Positions 54,734 to 60,007 of a stretch of DNA of 60,007 nucleotides are shown piece by piece. Numbering within the stretch: the stretch's first letter is position 1; each line of letters starts with the position of its first letter. Under the pieces are notes generated by a model. That model worked only from the letters and a program-made list of their open reading frames with translations, did no database searches and was not told where the DNA came from. A program made the translations under genes and the position numbers. Origin of the DNA: Pseudomonadales bacterium (lineage in GTDB: Bacteria; Pseudomonadota; Gammaproteobacteria; Pseudomonadales; Azotimanducaceae); contig JANQKS010000037.1 of assembly GCA_028281005.1 (NCBI GenBank), forward strand, positions 1 to 60,007, in the 5' to 3' direction.

Positions 54734-54991
54734 TCACGCAAGCTTTGGTGGGTCCGCCACCAGCTCATCTTGCAGTAGCTCATCAAACTGGAGCGTAAAG
54801 TTTTCGGTGCCTGGGCGGCTCAATTCTGCGTCCACCGTGTCGATCAACTCTCCTGGGGCTACTTGCACCGAACCAGATGCACAAGCAGCTCCGTCAAAAA
54901 CGGAAAACGTGGCTAGGTGGGGTACAACCTGCAAGAAATCGTTAGCGCTTCCCCATGTTAGTCTGTGTTTAAAAGTCATCGAACCATGCAA
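54734..54991 (-). CDS. Hypothetical ORF (85 residues), doubtful
   Basis: The frame encodes ANDFLQVVPHLATFSVFDGA and VAPGELIDTVDAELSRPGTE, acidic and soluble-looking, ending DPPKLA. It converges on the TIGR03067-like gene and its start lies only 2 bases from the divergent VOC start, leaving no room for two promoters. No family was recognised. Confidence 0.3.
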   Translation of the reverse strand: MHGSMTFKHRLTWGSANDFLQVVPHLATFSVFDGAACASGSVQVAPGELIDTVDAELSRPGTENFTLQFDELLQDELVADPPKLA

Positions 54992-54993
54992 CT

Positions 54994-55365
54994 ATGAGAG
55001 AGATACGACCATTTATTGGCGCGAAAGACTACGAACTTTCCAGGGCGTTTTATAGCGATCTTGGCTTTGAGATTGAGTTTGACGATGGCGAATTGTGTCT
55101 TTTGAGGTGCGGCGATGTGCGGTTTTATCTTCAAAGCTACTACCGACCTGATTGGTGTGACAACACCATGATGCACGTGCAGATTGACAGTGCTAATGAC
55201 TGGTACGAGTGTGCGCAAACCATTTTGCAAACCGAAAAGTTCGGAGACGCTAAAGTGGCTCCGCCAAAACTCGAACCATACGGTGCGCTGGTGACCTACC
55301 TGTGGGATCCTGCGGGAGTACTCTGGCACTTAGCAGAATGGCACGGCGCAACTCAACCAGGCTAA
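54994..55365 (+). CDS. VOC superfamily protein (glyoxalase/bleomycin resistance-like)
   Basis: This 123-residue protein has two beta-alpha-beta-beta-beta modules: IRPFIGAKDYELSRAFYSDL with GFEIEFDDGELCLL, then MHVQIDSANDWYECAQTIL with TYLWDPAGVLWHLAEW. Such proteins act as metal-dependent enzymes or as antibiotic-binding proteins; the Glu and His near the end could be metal ligands. It may mark the old edge of the cassette region, but no attC flanks it. Confidence 0.8.
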   Translation: MREIRPFIGAKDYELSRAFYSDLGFEIEFDDGELCLLRCGDVRFYLQSYYRPDWCDNTMMHVQIDSANDWYECAQTILQTEKFGDAKVAPPKLEPYGALVTYLWDPAGVLWHLAEWHGATQPG

Positions 55366-55613
55366 TTGGGCTCGCTCTTGGCTGCCAGAATAAAGAGTAT
55401 TGCCCCAAAAGCGCAGATGACCACCGCTGATAGGATTCCAGCCACAAACATCTTGAACACAATGCCATTCAACGCCGCTGGGTTAGCGGAGGCGATGTAG
55501 ATAATCGCGATCATTAGAAACAAGCCGATAGCAACCATAAAAGTGGCGAGAAACCTCGTATGGCGCGGGTCCATTGAGTTAGTCACGTTTGGCCTGCCTG
55601 TTTGTTCGATCAT
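55362..55613 (-). CDS. Small two-helix membrane protein
   Basis: Starting at ATG 55613 (MIEQTGRPNVTN), the protein has membrane helices ATFMVAIGLFLMIAIIYIAS and MFVAGILSAVVICAFGAILF and ends AAKSEPN. Later starts (MDPRH) are also possible. Its stop overlaps the VOC stop (convergent). No family was recognised; such small membrane proteins are common as integron cassettes. Confidence 0.5.
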   Translation of the reverse strand: MIEQTGRPNVTNSMDPRHTRFLATFMVAIGLFLMIAIIYIASANPAALNGIVFKMFVAGILSAVVICAFGAILFILAAKSEPN

Positions 55614-55621
55614 AGGATTAT

Positions 55622-56010
55622 TCAGCACCTGTTTGACGCAACGCAAGTAGCACCTGACCTATTGCTGTCTGTAGGCGTAATTCCCATAGCCGACTGTGCC
55701 AAGGGTCCCGACAACGAAGAGAGTAAAACCGCGAAGGAAATTGCCCCCGGCAAGACTGGCTGTGGTGCGTGGCCTTCGGCCATGATCAAGTCGTTATAGT
55801 GCATCATGGTTGCCTCCCACATGCAGATATCTGCTCGAAGAGGCCAGTACGCACGCAGTGATGATGAGCGTCAACAGGAAGACGTTTTTCCCATTCAGAT
55901 ACGTCAACTCTTCGAATTGCAACAACAATTCCGGCAAAGCCAGCTATTCCGATCGCTACCTCGGTTGTCGCAGTGAGAAACGTGTCGGGACTCATATTGG
56001 TGTATGGCAC
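55622..56010 (-). pseudogene. Decayed small membrane-protein gene(s)
   Basis: From the ATG near 55995 the frame gives MSPDTFLTATTEVAIGIAGF and AGIVVAIRRVDVSEWEKR, a typical first membrane helix. A second helix (FLLTLIITACVLASSS) appears in a different frame, and another hydrophobic piece (RGFTLFVVGTLGTVGYGNYA) in a third frame downstream. This looks like one or two membrane-protein genes broken by frameshifts, embedded in the cassette region. Confidence 0.4.
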
Positions 56011-56299
56011 CTGCTTGAGCGGCTGCTGTGTAGATGTTGTCGAAGTCGTCTCCCCACTCGTAACTTAGTTGCGTGAGATCAAGAATTACCGCTCGTGCAT
56101 CCCATAGGTCTATTGCTGTTCGGCAGCGCCCGCTAATGCAGGCGGCATCTGGTGCGCCAGCGGAGCCATCTCGGTATCTCCCAGAAATAGAGACAATTAG
56201 CATTGGTACTACGTGAATTCTATTGCCACTGAGTTCGAGTTCGAAATCCAGATCGATAGTAGGGCAGGCCTCCTTCAACGTTTGTTTGCGGAAACGCAT
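55904..56299 (-). CDS. Hypothetical cassette protein, probably 3'-truncated
   Basis: The start at 56299 lies just after the palindromic region 56316-56402, as expected for a cassette gene. The first about 100 residues look genuine (ACPTIDLDFELELSGNRIHV, CRTAIDLWDARAVILDLTQL, YEWGDDFDNIY). The tail then runs through the start of the next membrane-protein remnant in another frame and becomes Cys/His/Asn-rich, so the native C-terminus has probably been lost. No family was recognised. Confidence 0.45.
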   Translation of the reverse strand: MRFRKQTLKEACPTIDLDFELELSGNRIHVVPMLIVSISGRYRDGSAGAPDAACISGRCRTAIDLWDARAVILDLTQLSYEWGDDFDNIYTAAAQAGAIHQYESRHVSHCDNRGSDRNSWLCRNCCCNSKS

Positions 56300-56309
56300 T
56301 TAGCTAGCC

Positions 56310-56418
56310 GTCCATTTACTTGTTACACAGCATCTGCGGTCGCGATGCGTTTTTTTGGATAGCGAAGTGGCATGCAACTACAAGCGAGTACACAACAAGT
56401 AACAGTTCAGCGTTATAT
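56310..56418 (-). repeat. Degenerate attC-like site
   Basis: Arms TTACTTGTT (56316-56324) and AACAAGTAA (56394-56402) form a long imperfect hairpin placed right after the stop of the reductase gene. Reading leftward it begins TATAACGCTGAACTG, a common start for 3' cassette ends. Core GTTRRRY sites are not clean, so this call is tentative. Confidence 0.4.
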
Positions 56419-56939
56419 TACGCGCCAACTCGGTACAAGATTTCACAGCTACCGCTCCCCGGATTTGTTCGTTCTTGAGAAAGGAAACGAGGTGATGGCA
56501 GCAGATCGACGAGACGGATTCCTTCGCTGAGAAGGACTGGCACGATTGTCACTTGGATGTGCGTTAAAAGGTCTTTTTGAATTAGTGAACTGACGAGCTT
56601 ACCGCCGCCTACGATCCATACATGCTTTGTTTGCTTGGCAATCGCGTCGCTCCACGCACCGTTGATATCCATAGAGGATTGTAGATTGCAACCTTCGAGC
56701 GCCTCAATGGGGTGTGAGGAGACTACCCAACATGGCTTGTCGCCGTAAGGCCAGGACCCATACTCATGGATGAAGTCATAAGTTGCCCGACCCATCATTA
56801 GAGCATCTACATTCGAATAGAATTCATTGTAGCTGGAGTCGGCTGAATCAATATCGACCTCGTCTAGCCAATCGACGCCACCAGATGAGTCGGCGATGAA
56901 GCCATCTAAACTGCTAGCTAAATAATATGTCGATTTCAT
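56418..56939 (-). CDS. RibD C-terminal/DHFR-like reductase, cassette gene
   Basis: This 173-residue protein matches the dihydrofolate reductase-like family related to RibD C-terminal domains: MKSTYYLASSLDGFIADSSG, ALMMGRATYDFI, KHVWIVGGGKLVSSLI and VTIVPVLLSEGIRL. The GGGKLV loop would bind NADPH. The ATG lies inside a core-like GTTAAATG, as in many integron cassettes. It is not an established trimethoprim-resistance dfr type; the substrate is unknown. Confidence 0.85.
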   Translation of the reverse strand: MKSTYYLASSLDGFIADSSGGVDWLDEVDIDSADSSYNEFYSNVDALMMGRATYDFIHEYGSWPYGDKPCWVVSSHPIEALEGCNLQSSMDINGAWSDAIAKQTKHVWIVGGGKLVSSLIQKDLLTHIQVTIVPVLLSEGIRLVDLLPSPRFLSQERTNPGSGSCEILYRVGA

Positions 56940-57000
56940 TTAACGCCTGTTGGCGCCTAATACCGCGCCAAACGGGGGATTAACGCAAGCGCTGTCGCGC
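56938..57000 (-). repeat. Probable short attC site
   Basis: Read leftward, GTTTGGCGC and GCGCCAAC arms flank GGTATTAG, and the site ends in the core GTTAAAT that contains the reductase start. The opposite core is not clear. It overlaps the 3' end of the small CKPHK gene. Confidence 0.5.
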
Positions 57001-57131
57001 AATTGTTGTATCTCGCGATCAGAGTCACGTATGAATTGCCGATCACTTGCCTTCCAACGATTCGCGTAGCCGATTTTGTGAGGCTTGCACAAACCGCAGG
57101 AAGCACGCTTTCTTCGATGTTGCTTCCTCAT
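56940..57131 (-). CDS. Small basic CxxCKPHK protein, cassette gene
   Basis: This 63-residue protein begins MRKQHRRKRASCGLCKPHKI and continues GYANRWKASDRQFIRDSDRE. I recognise this basic C-x2-C-K-P-H-K pattern as a small protein often encoded downstream of the WRCTDAG-type cassette protein; it may bind zinc or nucleic acid. Its ATG overlaps the upstream stop (ATGA), so the two are coupled. Its stop lies within the attC-like end. Confidence 0.65.
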   Translation of the reverse strand: MRKQHRRKRASCGLCKPHKIGYANRWKASDRQFIRDSDREIQQLRDSACVNPPFGAVLGANRR

Positions 57132-57336
57132 GAAGCCCCTACCGTTTCACAGCCTGGAAGGTCATACTCATCGAAAACAGATTCCACAATGGCATAGGGT
57201 GGTCCGCCGAGCCATGACCCGTTGCTGCTTCAGACAAGCGGATTGCGGCGATTACCGTGGATCCGGCGTCCGTGCATCGCCAGATCCTCTCACCACACGT
57301 AAATTCCATACCGATTTCAAATTCCGCGTGCCGCAT
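57129..57336 (-). pseudogene. WRCTDAG-type cassette protein gene with a frameshift
   Basis: The frame starts MRHAEFEIGMEFTCGERIWR and CTDAGSTVIAAIRLSEA. The family C-terminus then appears in the next frame as NGSWLGGPPYAIVESVFDEY and DLPGCETVGAS, ending at TGA 57129-57131. The total length (208 bases) is one more than a multiple of three, so a single base change near 57230 broke the gene (or is a sequencing error). Its partner, the CKPHK gene, overlaps its stop. Confidence 0.7.
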
Positions 57337-57404
57337 TACTTTTTGGAGATGATTTTGAGTGGTCGCGAATTCTACCTTGATTTGTGAAGATGTTTGGGGT
57401 TACC

Positions 57405-57520
57405 GCCTAACACCATGTTGAGCGGCTGCCGTATATGAGCAGGCGGAGTTTGCGGCGACCGTAGGGAGCGAGAAGCAAACGCAGTGACTCATAGGCGGTC
57501 CGCTCCAACTACACGTTAGG
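57405..57520 (-). repeat. attC recombination site (large type)
   Basis: GCCTAAC (57405-57411) and GTTAGGC (57514-57520) bound a 116-bp imperfect palindrome with inner arms TTGAGCGG and CCGCTCCAA and a central hairpin around GTTTGCG/CGCAAAC-like sequence. It closely resembles the site at 58731-58845, as expected for one chromosomal integron. Confidence 0.9.
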
Positions 57521-57761
57521 CGGCGTTGCGTTTTGCGGAGTCGAGATACAGGGTGTCCGGACATATGTCTTGGCCATTCGGCCAGACCACTGTGCCATCG
57601 TGAATCTGAGCGAGATGAAAGTAGTTGAGGTCGTTGAATTCGCTAAATACTCCGAAGTTTAAGAGATCAGAGCAGTCATAAGTACCCGTTTCCCCATTTG
57701 CAAATTGGAGTTCTAGCTTGTAGTCGTCGGTAGTTTGGACCGCAACAATTCTTGGATTCAT
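57516..57761 (-). CDS. DUF2442 family protein, cassette gene
   Basis: This 81-residue protein (NPRIVAVQTTDDYKLELQFA, TGTYDCSDLLNFGVFSEFND, VWPNGQDICPDTLY) has the DUF2442 fold seen beside DUF4160. The pair is widespread, often as an integron cassette, and is suspected to be a toxin-antitoxin-like module. Its 3' end runs into the attC core. The DUF4160 gene is 6 bases upstream. Confidence 0.9.
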   Translation of the reverse strand: MNPRIVAVQTTDDYKLELQFANGETGTYDCSDLLNFGVFSEFNDLNYFHLAQIHDGTVVWPNGQDICPDTLYLDSAKRNAA

Positions 57762-57767
57762 GGTGCT

Positions 57768-57998
57768 TTACCGAAGTGGTTCAATTTTGTTTGGATGCTG
57801 GCCATTTACGGCAAGTTCCCAATCTCGCATCAGCTCTTCTCGATGGATTTCAATCCATGCACTCAGAAGTTTCATTTTATTCGAAGGGATTCTCCCATCA
57901 AGTACCTCTCCCTCAGGAATCGAGACAACCACTTCGTCTTCGCCGCAGCGTACATGAATATGGGGTTGATGATGTTGCCGGTTGTCGAGGAAGTACAT
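57768..57998 (-). CDS. DUF4160 family protein, cassette gene
   Basis: This 76-residue protein (MYFLDNRQHHQPHIHVRCGE, EVVVSIPEGEVLDGRIPSNK, WIEIHREELMRDWELAVNGQ) is a clear DUF4160 member; its N-terminus lacks the usual KI.MY start but keeps HxPHIHV. It is the first gene of the DUF4160-DUF2442 cassette, starting 3 bases after an attC core. Confidence 0.9.
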   Translation of the reverse strand: MYFLDNRQHHQPHIHVRCGEDEVVVSIPEGEVLDGRIPSNKMKLLSAWIEIHREELMRDWELAVNGQHPNKIEPLR

Positions 57999-58000
57999 CT

Positions 58001-58061
58001 ACATAACCAGGCCAAAGAACGTCGAAATTGCTGGCATCGCTAAATCAACTACCTGTTAGGC
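58001..58061 (-). repeat. attC recombination site (61 bp)
   Basis: Read leftward it begins GCCTAACAGGTAGTTG (core at 58055-58061) and ends GTTATGT (58001-58007), just before the DUF4160 start. The first core is perfect and the second has one departure from GTTRRRY. Length fits the short '59-base element' class. Confidence 0.7.
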
Positions 58062-58067
58062 GGCACT

Positions 58068-58290
58068 TCATAGATCTCGAAACCTGATCTGGTATGCACG
58101 TTTCCCCCCGGAAAAACCGCAAGCCTCTTAGAAAGTATGATTGTCGGTACGGGACTCGCCGGTTTGAAGAAAAACTTTGAAGCAGCCTGCTTCTGTAGCG
58201 TATTCGATTGTGTGCTGCATCAGAGCCTTGCCGATGCCGGAACGGCGTGCATCGGAATCGCAAATGACGTTTTCTATGACGGCGAACGGC
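58068..58290 (-). pseudogene. GNAT acetyltransferase fragment in a cassette
   Basis: The leftward frame reads FAVIENVICDSDARRSGIGK, ALMQHTIEYATEAGCFKVFL, QTGESRTDNHTF-stop-EACGFS, then KRAYQIRFRDL and stop at 58068-58070. RRSGIGKAL is the acetyl-CoA loop of GNAT enzymes. The stop stands where Tyr is usual (HTFYE-GF). The first half of the domain is absent, with the frame opening right after the upstream attC, so the cassette is truncated and dead. Confidence 0.8.
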
Positions 58291-58293
58291 TGA

Positions 58294-58365
58294 CCTCAAC
58301 CGTCAGCTCCAACAGCTTGTTAGTGGGCGACTGTGACACTGCGACGCAAACCTCCGATGTTAGAT
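58294..58365 (-). repeat. attC-like site (about 72 bp)
   Basis: Read leftward it starts at the perfect core ATCTAAC (58359-58365) and ends near GTTGAGG (58294-58300), one base off consensus. It contains CTAACAAGCTGTTGGAGC, a typical attC arm also seen (complemented) at 58845. It may be a composite of two partial sites. Confidence 0.6.
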
Positions 58366-58420
58366 GTTCGGTTCAAATCAATCGTAGGCGCAGACAGGCC
58401 GGTTTTGAAAATTGTGCTTC

Positions 58421-58714
58421 TCAGCTTGCATTGATTTCATCGGTGAAGACCTCGTCCTCCTCCGCTAGCCGAATTGCTGCATCAAGTCTAACTAAGAGCT
58501 CGGATAAGCTCTCGTTTTCTCTTCGGACGAGCATTGCAAGGCAATTGTCTTTGTTCGATGCGACGGCGCCCTCAATCGAAGCGTACGGCACGATGCACCC
58601 CAGTTCGACGCTATCATCGGAAACTAGGAGGTTGTTGAGGTGAGCCAGTTGGTTGACGTCAATCAGATTTGGTACCTTCAGGTCGATAGTATTTAGTTGC
58701 CCGTCTGGTGACAG
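58421..58714 (-). CDS. Hypothetical cassette protein (97 residues), no standard start
   Basis: The open frame gives LSPDGQLNTIDLKVPNLIDV, NQLAHLNNLLVSDDSVELGC, IVPYASIEGAVASNKDNCLA and LSELLVRLDAAIRLAEEDEV, ending at TGA 58421-58423. It is acidic and clearly coding-like, and fills the cassette between two attC sites. No ATG, GTG or TTG lies upstream in frame; CTG at 58712-58714 is the best candidate, 16 bases after the attC. The start may be lost. No family was recognised. Confidence 0.55.
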   Translation of the reverse strand: MSPDGQLNTIDLKVPNLIDVNQLAHLNNLLVSDDSVELGCIVPYASIEGAVASNKDNCLAMLVRRENESLSELLVRLDAAIRLAEEDEVFTDEINAS

Positions 58715-58730
58715 GAAACAGCTGCTCGCC

Positions 58731-58845
58731 GCCTAACACCATGTTGAGCGGCTGCCCGTTGAGCAGGCGCGACCTTTGCAGAAGGAACGAAGCAACCTGC
58801 AAAGGGCGTGACTGTAGGGCAGTCCGCTCCAACTACTTGTTAGGC
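58731..58845 (-). repeat. attC recombination site (large type)
   Basis: GCCTAAC (58731-58737) and GTTAGGC (58839-58845) bound a 115-bp imperfect palindrome with arms TTGAGCGGCTGCC and CCGCTCCAACTAC and the inner pair CCTTTGCAG / CTGCAAAGG. It is the sister of the site at 57405-57520 and lies directly downstream of hicB. Confidence 0.92.
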
Positions 58846-58854
58846 GGTGTTTAC

Positions 58855-59103
58855 TTAGCCTGTTGAAGCCACGTCTTGAGCGCAATTGACTAGATCTCTG
58901 CCGGAAGTGGCTGGGGGTAAAGGTTTCCCTTCAGAATGAATGAGTTCGATGCTCTCTTCGACAATTTGGCAGAGTTCTAGAAAGACTTGTTGTTCGTTGT
59001 CACCATGGCAGCCGCCGTATAGAAGTCCGGGAGAACTGCCCACATAGCAGTTGTCCTCGTTGGACCATTCAACGATTTTTACGTATCTGGCAGAATCTTT
59101 CAT
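58855..59103 (-). CDS. hicB: HicB-type antitoxin, cassette gene
   Basis: This 82-residue protein has the HicB fold: YVKIVEWSNEDNCYVGSSPG and LLYGGCHGDNEQQVFLELCQ, then IVEESIELIHSEGKPLPPAT. It neutralises HicA and usually represses the operon; there is no obvious C-terminal HTH, so DNA binding may be absent. It follows hicA with a 4-base overlap and ends 10 bases before an attC. Confidence 0.88.
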   Translation of the reverse strand: MKDSARYVKIVEWSNEDNCYVGSSPGLLYGGCHGDNEQQVFLELCQIVEESIELIHSEGKPLPPATSGRDLVNCAQDVASTG

Positions 59104-59297
59104 GACTGAGAATCCTCAATAGCTCGATCAACAGCTCGTTCTTGATACCGCTTGGCGTCGTCGCCAAGTTTACCAGATATTGTTATGGGCCTAGACACGT
59201 TGGGATGCACAAAATTGCGATGGCTGCCTTTACCGCCACGATTCTCGAATCCTGCTTTCTCTAACCTAGAGATGAGTTGCCGAATCGTGGGAGGCAT
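59100..59297 (-). CDS. hicA: HicA-type mRNA interferase toxin, cassette gene
   Basis: This 65-residue protein has a double-stranded RNA-binding-like fold: MPPTIRQLISRLEKAGFENR and GGKGSHRNFVHPN, with the catalytic His at 26, then RPITISGKLGDDAKRYQERA. Its start lies 10 bases after the attC core on its upstream side. Together with hicB it forms a complete type II toxin-antitoxin cassette, which may stabilise the array. Confidence 0.9.
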   Translation of the reverse strand: MPPTIRQLISRLEKAGFENRGGKGSHRNFVHPNVSRPITISGKLGDDAKRYQERAVDRAIEDSQS

Positions 59298-59306
59298 GGT
59301 CTAGCC

Positions 59307-59420
59307 GCCTAACACTGGGATAAGCGGCACTTGACGGCAGTGAGCAGTTGCGACAGCAAATGCGAACTACAGTCAGGCGTCCGAGCGACTGTAAGGAGCG
59401 ACTTCATCCCCAAGTTAGAC
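59307..59420 (-). repeat. attC recombination site
   Basis: GCCTAAC (59307-59313) and GTTAGAC (59414-59420) bound a 114-bp imperfect palindrome with inner pairs including GATAAGCGGC against the GAGCGACTTCATCC side and TGACGGCAGT/ACTGTAAGGAG-like arms. It is related to, but more diverged than, the sites at 57405 and 58731. It separates brnTA from hicAB. Confidence 0.85.
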
Positions 59421-59449
59421 GGCCACTGTGAACACTCACATACGAATAC

Positions 59450-59680
59450 CTATGCGGCACTTGTGTCACCCCAGCTGAGATCTGGTTTTCTATTGTTAGC
59501 GACGCAATCACGGAGATATAGGTTGATCAGTGTTTGGTAAGGAATGCCAGTATCTTCAGACAGTTCTTTAAAGTATGAGATGACGTCGTCGCCCATTCGT
59601 ATCGTAACTTGGCGTTTGAGTTGCTTCGCGTAAGGATTCTTACGCGATTTCATTTTAGATAAATCGTATTCCTTCTTCAT
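59450..59680 (-). CDS. brnA: BrnA-type antitoxin, cassette gene
   Basis: This 76-residue protein has a basic N-terminus (KSRKNPYAKQLKRQVTIRMG) and a ribbon-helix-helix-like part (DDVISYFKELSEDTGIPYQT, LINLYLRDCV). It matches BrnA, the DNA-binding antitoxin of BrnT. Its ATG overlaps the brnT stop (ATGA). It should remain functional even though its toxin is incomplete. Confidence 0.88.
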   Translation of the reverse strand: MKKEYDLSKMKSRKNPYAKQLKRQVTIRMGDDVISYFKELSEDTGIPYQTLINLYLRDCVANNRKPDLSWGDTSAA

Positions 59681-59955
59681 AGCTCTGGCCCTTTGTAGTA
59701 GGCACGTTCTTTCTTTGTGGCTTTACGTGCGGAGATGATTCGGATGACTTTGTCTTCATCCCGAAAACAGTGGACGACCAATAGCAATCTGGCTTTGTTA
59801 CTCATTCCCAGCATGAGGAAGCGGTCTTCATCGTCAGAATGACCGTCGTCGAAGAATTGAATTGCGTAGTCGTCATAAAATACGGTCTGGGCTTCCTCGA
59901 AGGATATCAGAAGTGGACCCCATATCTTGGGCAGCCCGTTAAGTGGCGCCTCGGT
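59677..59955 (-). pseudogene. brnT: BrnT-type toxin, N-terminus missing
   Basis: From SFEEAQTVFYDDYAIQFFDD through RFLMLGMSNKARLLLVVHCF and VIRIISARKATKKERAYYKG the frame is a normal BrnT. The usual first 20 or so residues (W-x2-K-x2-N-x3-HG-V) are absent; instead the frame reads GLPKIWGPLL back to a stop at 59956-59958 without a start codon. A core-like GTTAAGT (59938-59944) lies at the break, so a site-specific or illegitimate event may have cut the gene. The RNase fold lacks its first strand, so it is probably inactive. Confidence 0.75.
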
Positions 59956-60007
59956 TCATGCCGCCTCCCTGGCGGCGGGTTGATAGTACACAGTGTCGGG
60001 CGTTCGG

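Noticed and set aside
56418-56939. Trimethoprim-resistance dfr cassette
   Set aside because: The protein belongs to the RibD C-terminal/DHFR-like group, not to the dfrA or dfrB types, so resistance cannot be claimed.
1-60007. CRISPR array, rRNA, tRNA or complete IS element
   Set aside because: No regularly spaced repeats, no tRNA cloverleaf or rRNA signature and no transposase-like protein was found on either strand by eye. The regular palindromes at 57-59.5 kb are attC sites.

Overview
The window is a bacterial chromosomal segment of about 55% GC, most likely from a marine-type gammaproteobacterium. Supporting this are an RND efflux operon, ArsJ, CaiB/BaiF CoA-transferases, a P450/acyl-CoA catabolic block, TonB-dependent receptors, cobalamin riboswitches and a chromosomal integron cassette array. 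The assignment comes from gene content only. No rRNA, tRNA, IS transposase or CRISPR array was seen.

Layout. 0-6.6 kb: a secreted tectonin-propeller protein with duplicated Cys modules, a membrane fatty acid hydroxylase, an exported amidohydrolase, DUF4336, DUF3237 with a divergent MarR regulator, and a DNA glycosylase. 6.6-7.9 kb: hipB with palindromic operators beside a broken hipA. 7.9-13.2 kb: a tetR-adaptor-RND permease operon with 4-bp overlaps. 13.2-15.4 kb: a decayed area with phytanoyl-CoA dioxygenase and esterase fragments that meet at a 34-bp repeat also present at the left end of the window. 15.4-18.4 kb: dps, then a cobalamin-riboswitch operon (DUF6580 membrane protein, signal-less BtuF-like protein, DUF5522/PP-loop fusion). 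18.4-20.8 kb: an atoE pseudogene, a GST, a 52-residue coiled-coil protein and a hydrolase pseudogene. 20.9-24.1 kb: arsenate export (GAPDH plus ArsJ) and a propeller glycosidase-like protein.

24.2-42.4 kb is a catabolic block: SDR, two CaiB/BaiF CoA-transferases, an MFS exporter, an alpha/beta hydrolase, a CocE/NonD lipoprotein hydrolase, a TonB receptor, a P450, a MarR regulator, a flavin-dependent oxygenase or dehydrogenase, an acyl-CoA ligase and an aldehyde dehydrogenase. The block suggests uptake, hydroxylation, CoA activation and breakdown of a hydrophobic compound; the substrate cannot be read from sequence. A repeat-rich anchored protein and a frameshifted Ser/Thr kinase-TPR gene follow.

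44.9-54.7 kb holds the most interesting functional locus. A CobN-type chelatase homologue with a signal peptide, a His-rich loop and a C-terminal membrane anchor lies divergent to a cobalamin-riboswitch-controlled btuB, which is followed by DUF1800, DUF1501 and a TIGR03067-like secreted protein. I infer an envelope system for corrinoid capture and possibly corrinoid or metal processing.

55.4-60.0 kb is a leftward-reading integron cassette array with several attC sites. It carries BrnTA, HicAB and DUF4160/DUF2442 pairs, a RibD/DHFR-like reductase and several broken cassette genes. The integrase should lie to the right of the window. Pseudogenes with internal deletions (hipA, atoE, hydrolase) or frameshifts recur across the window, pointing to ongoing decay of accessory genes.
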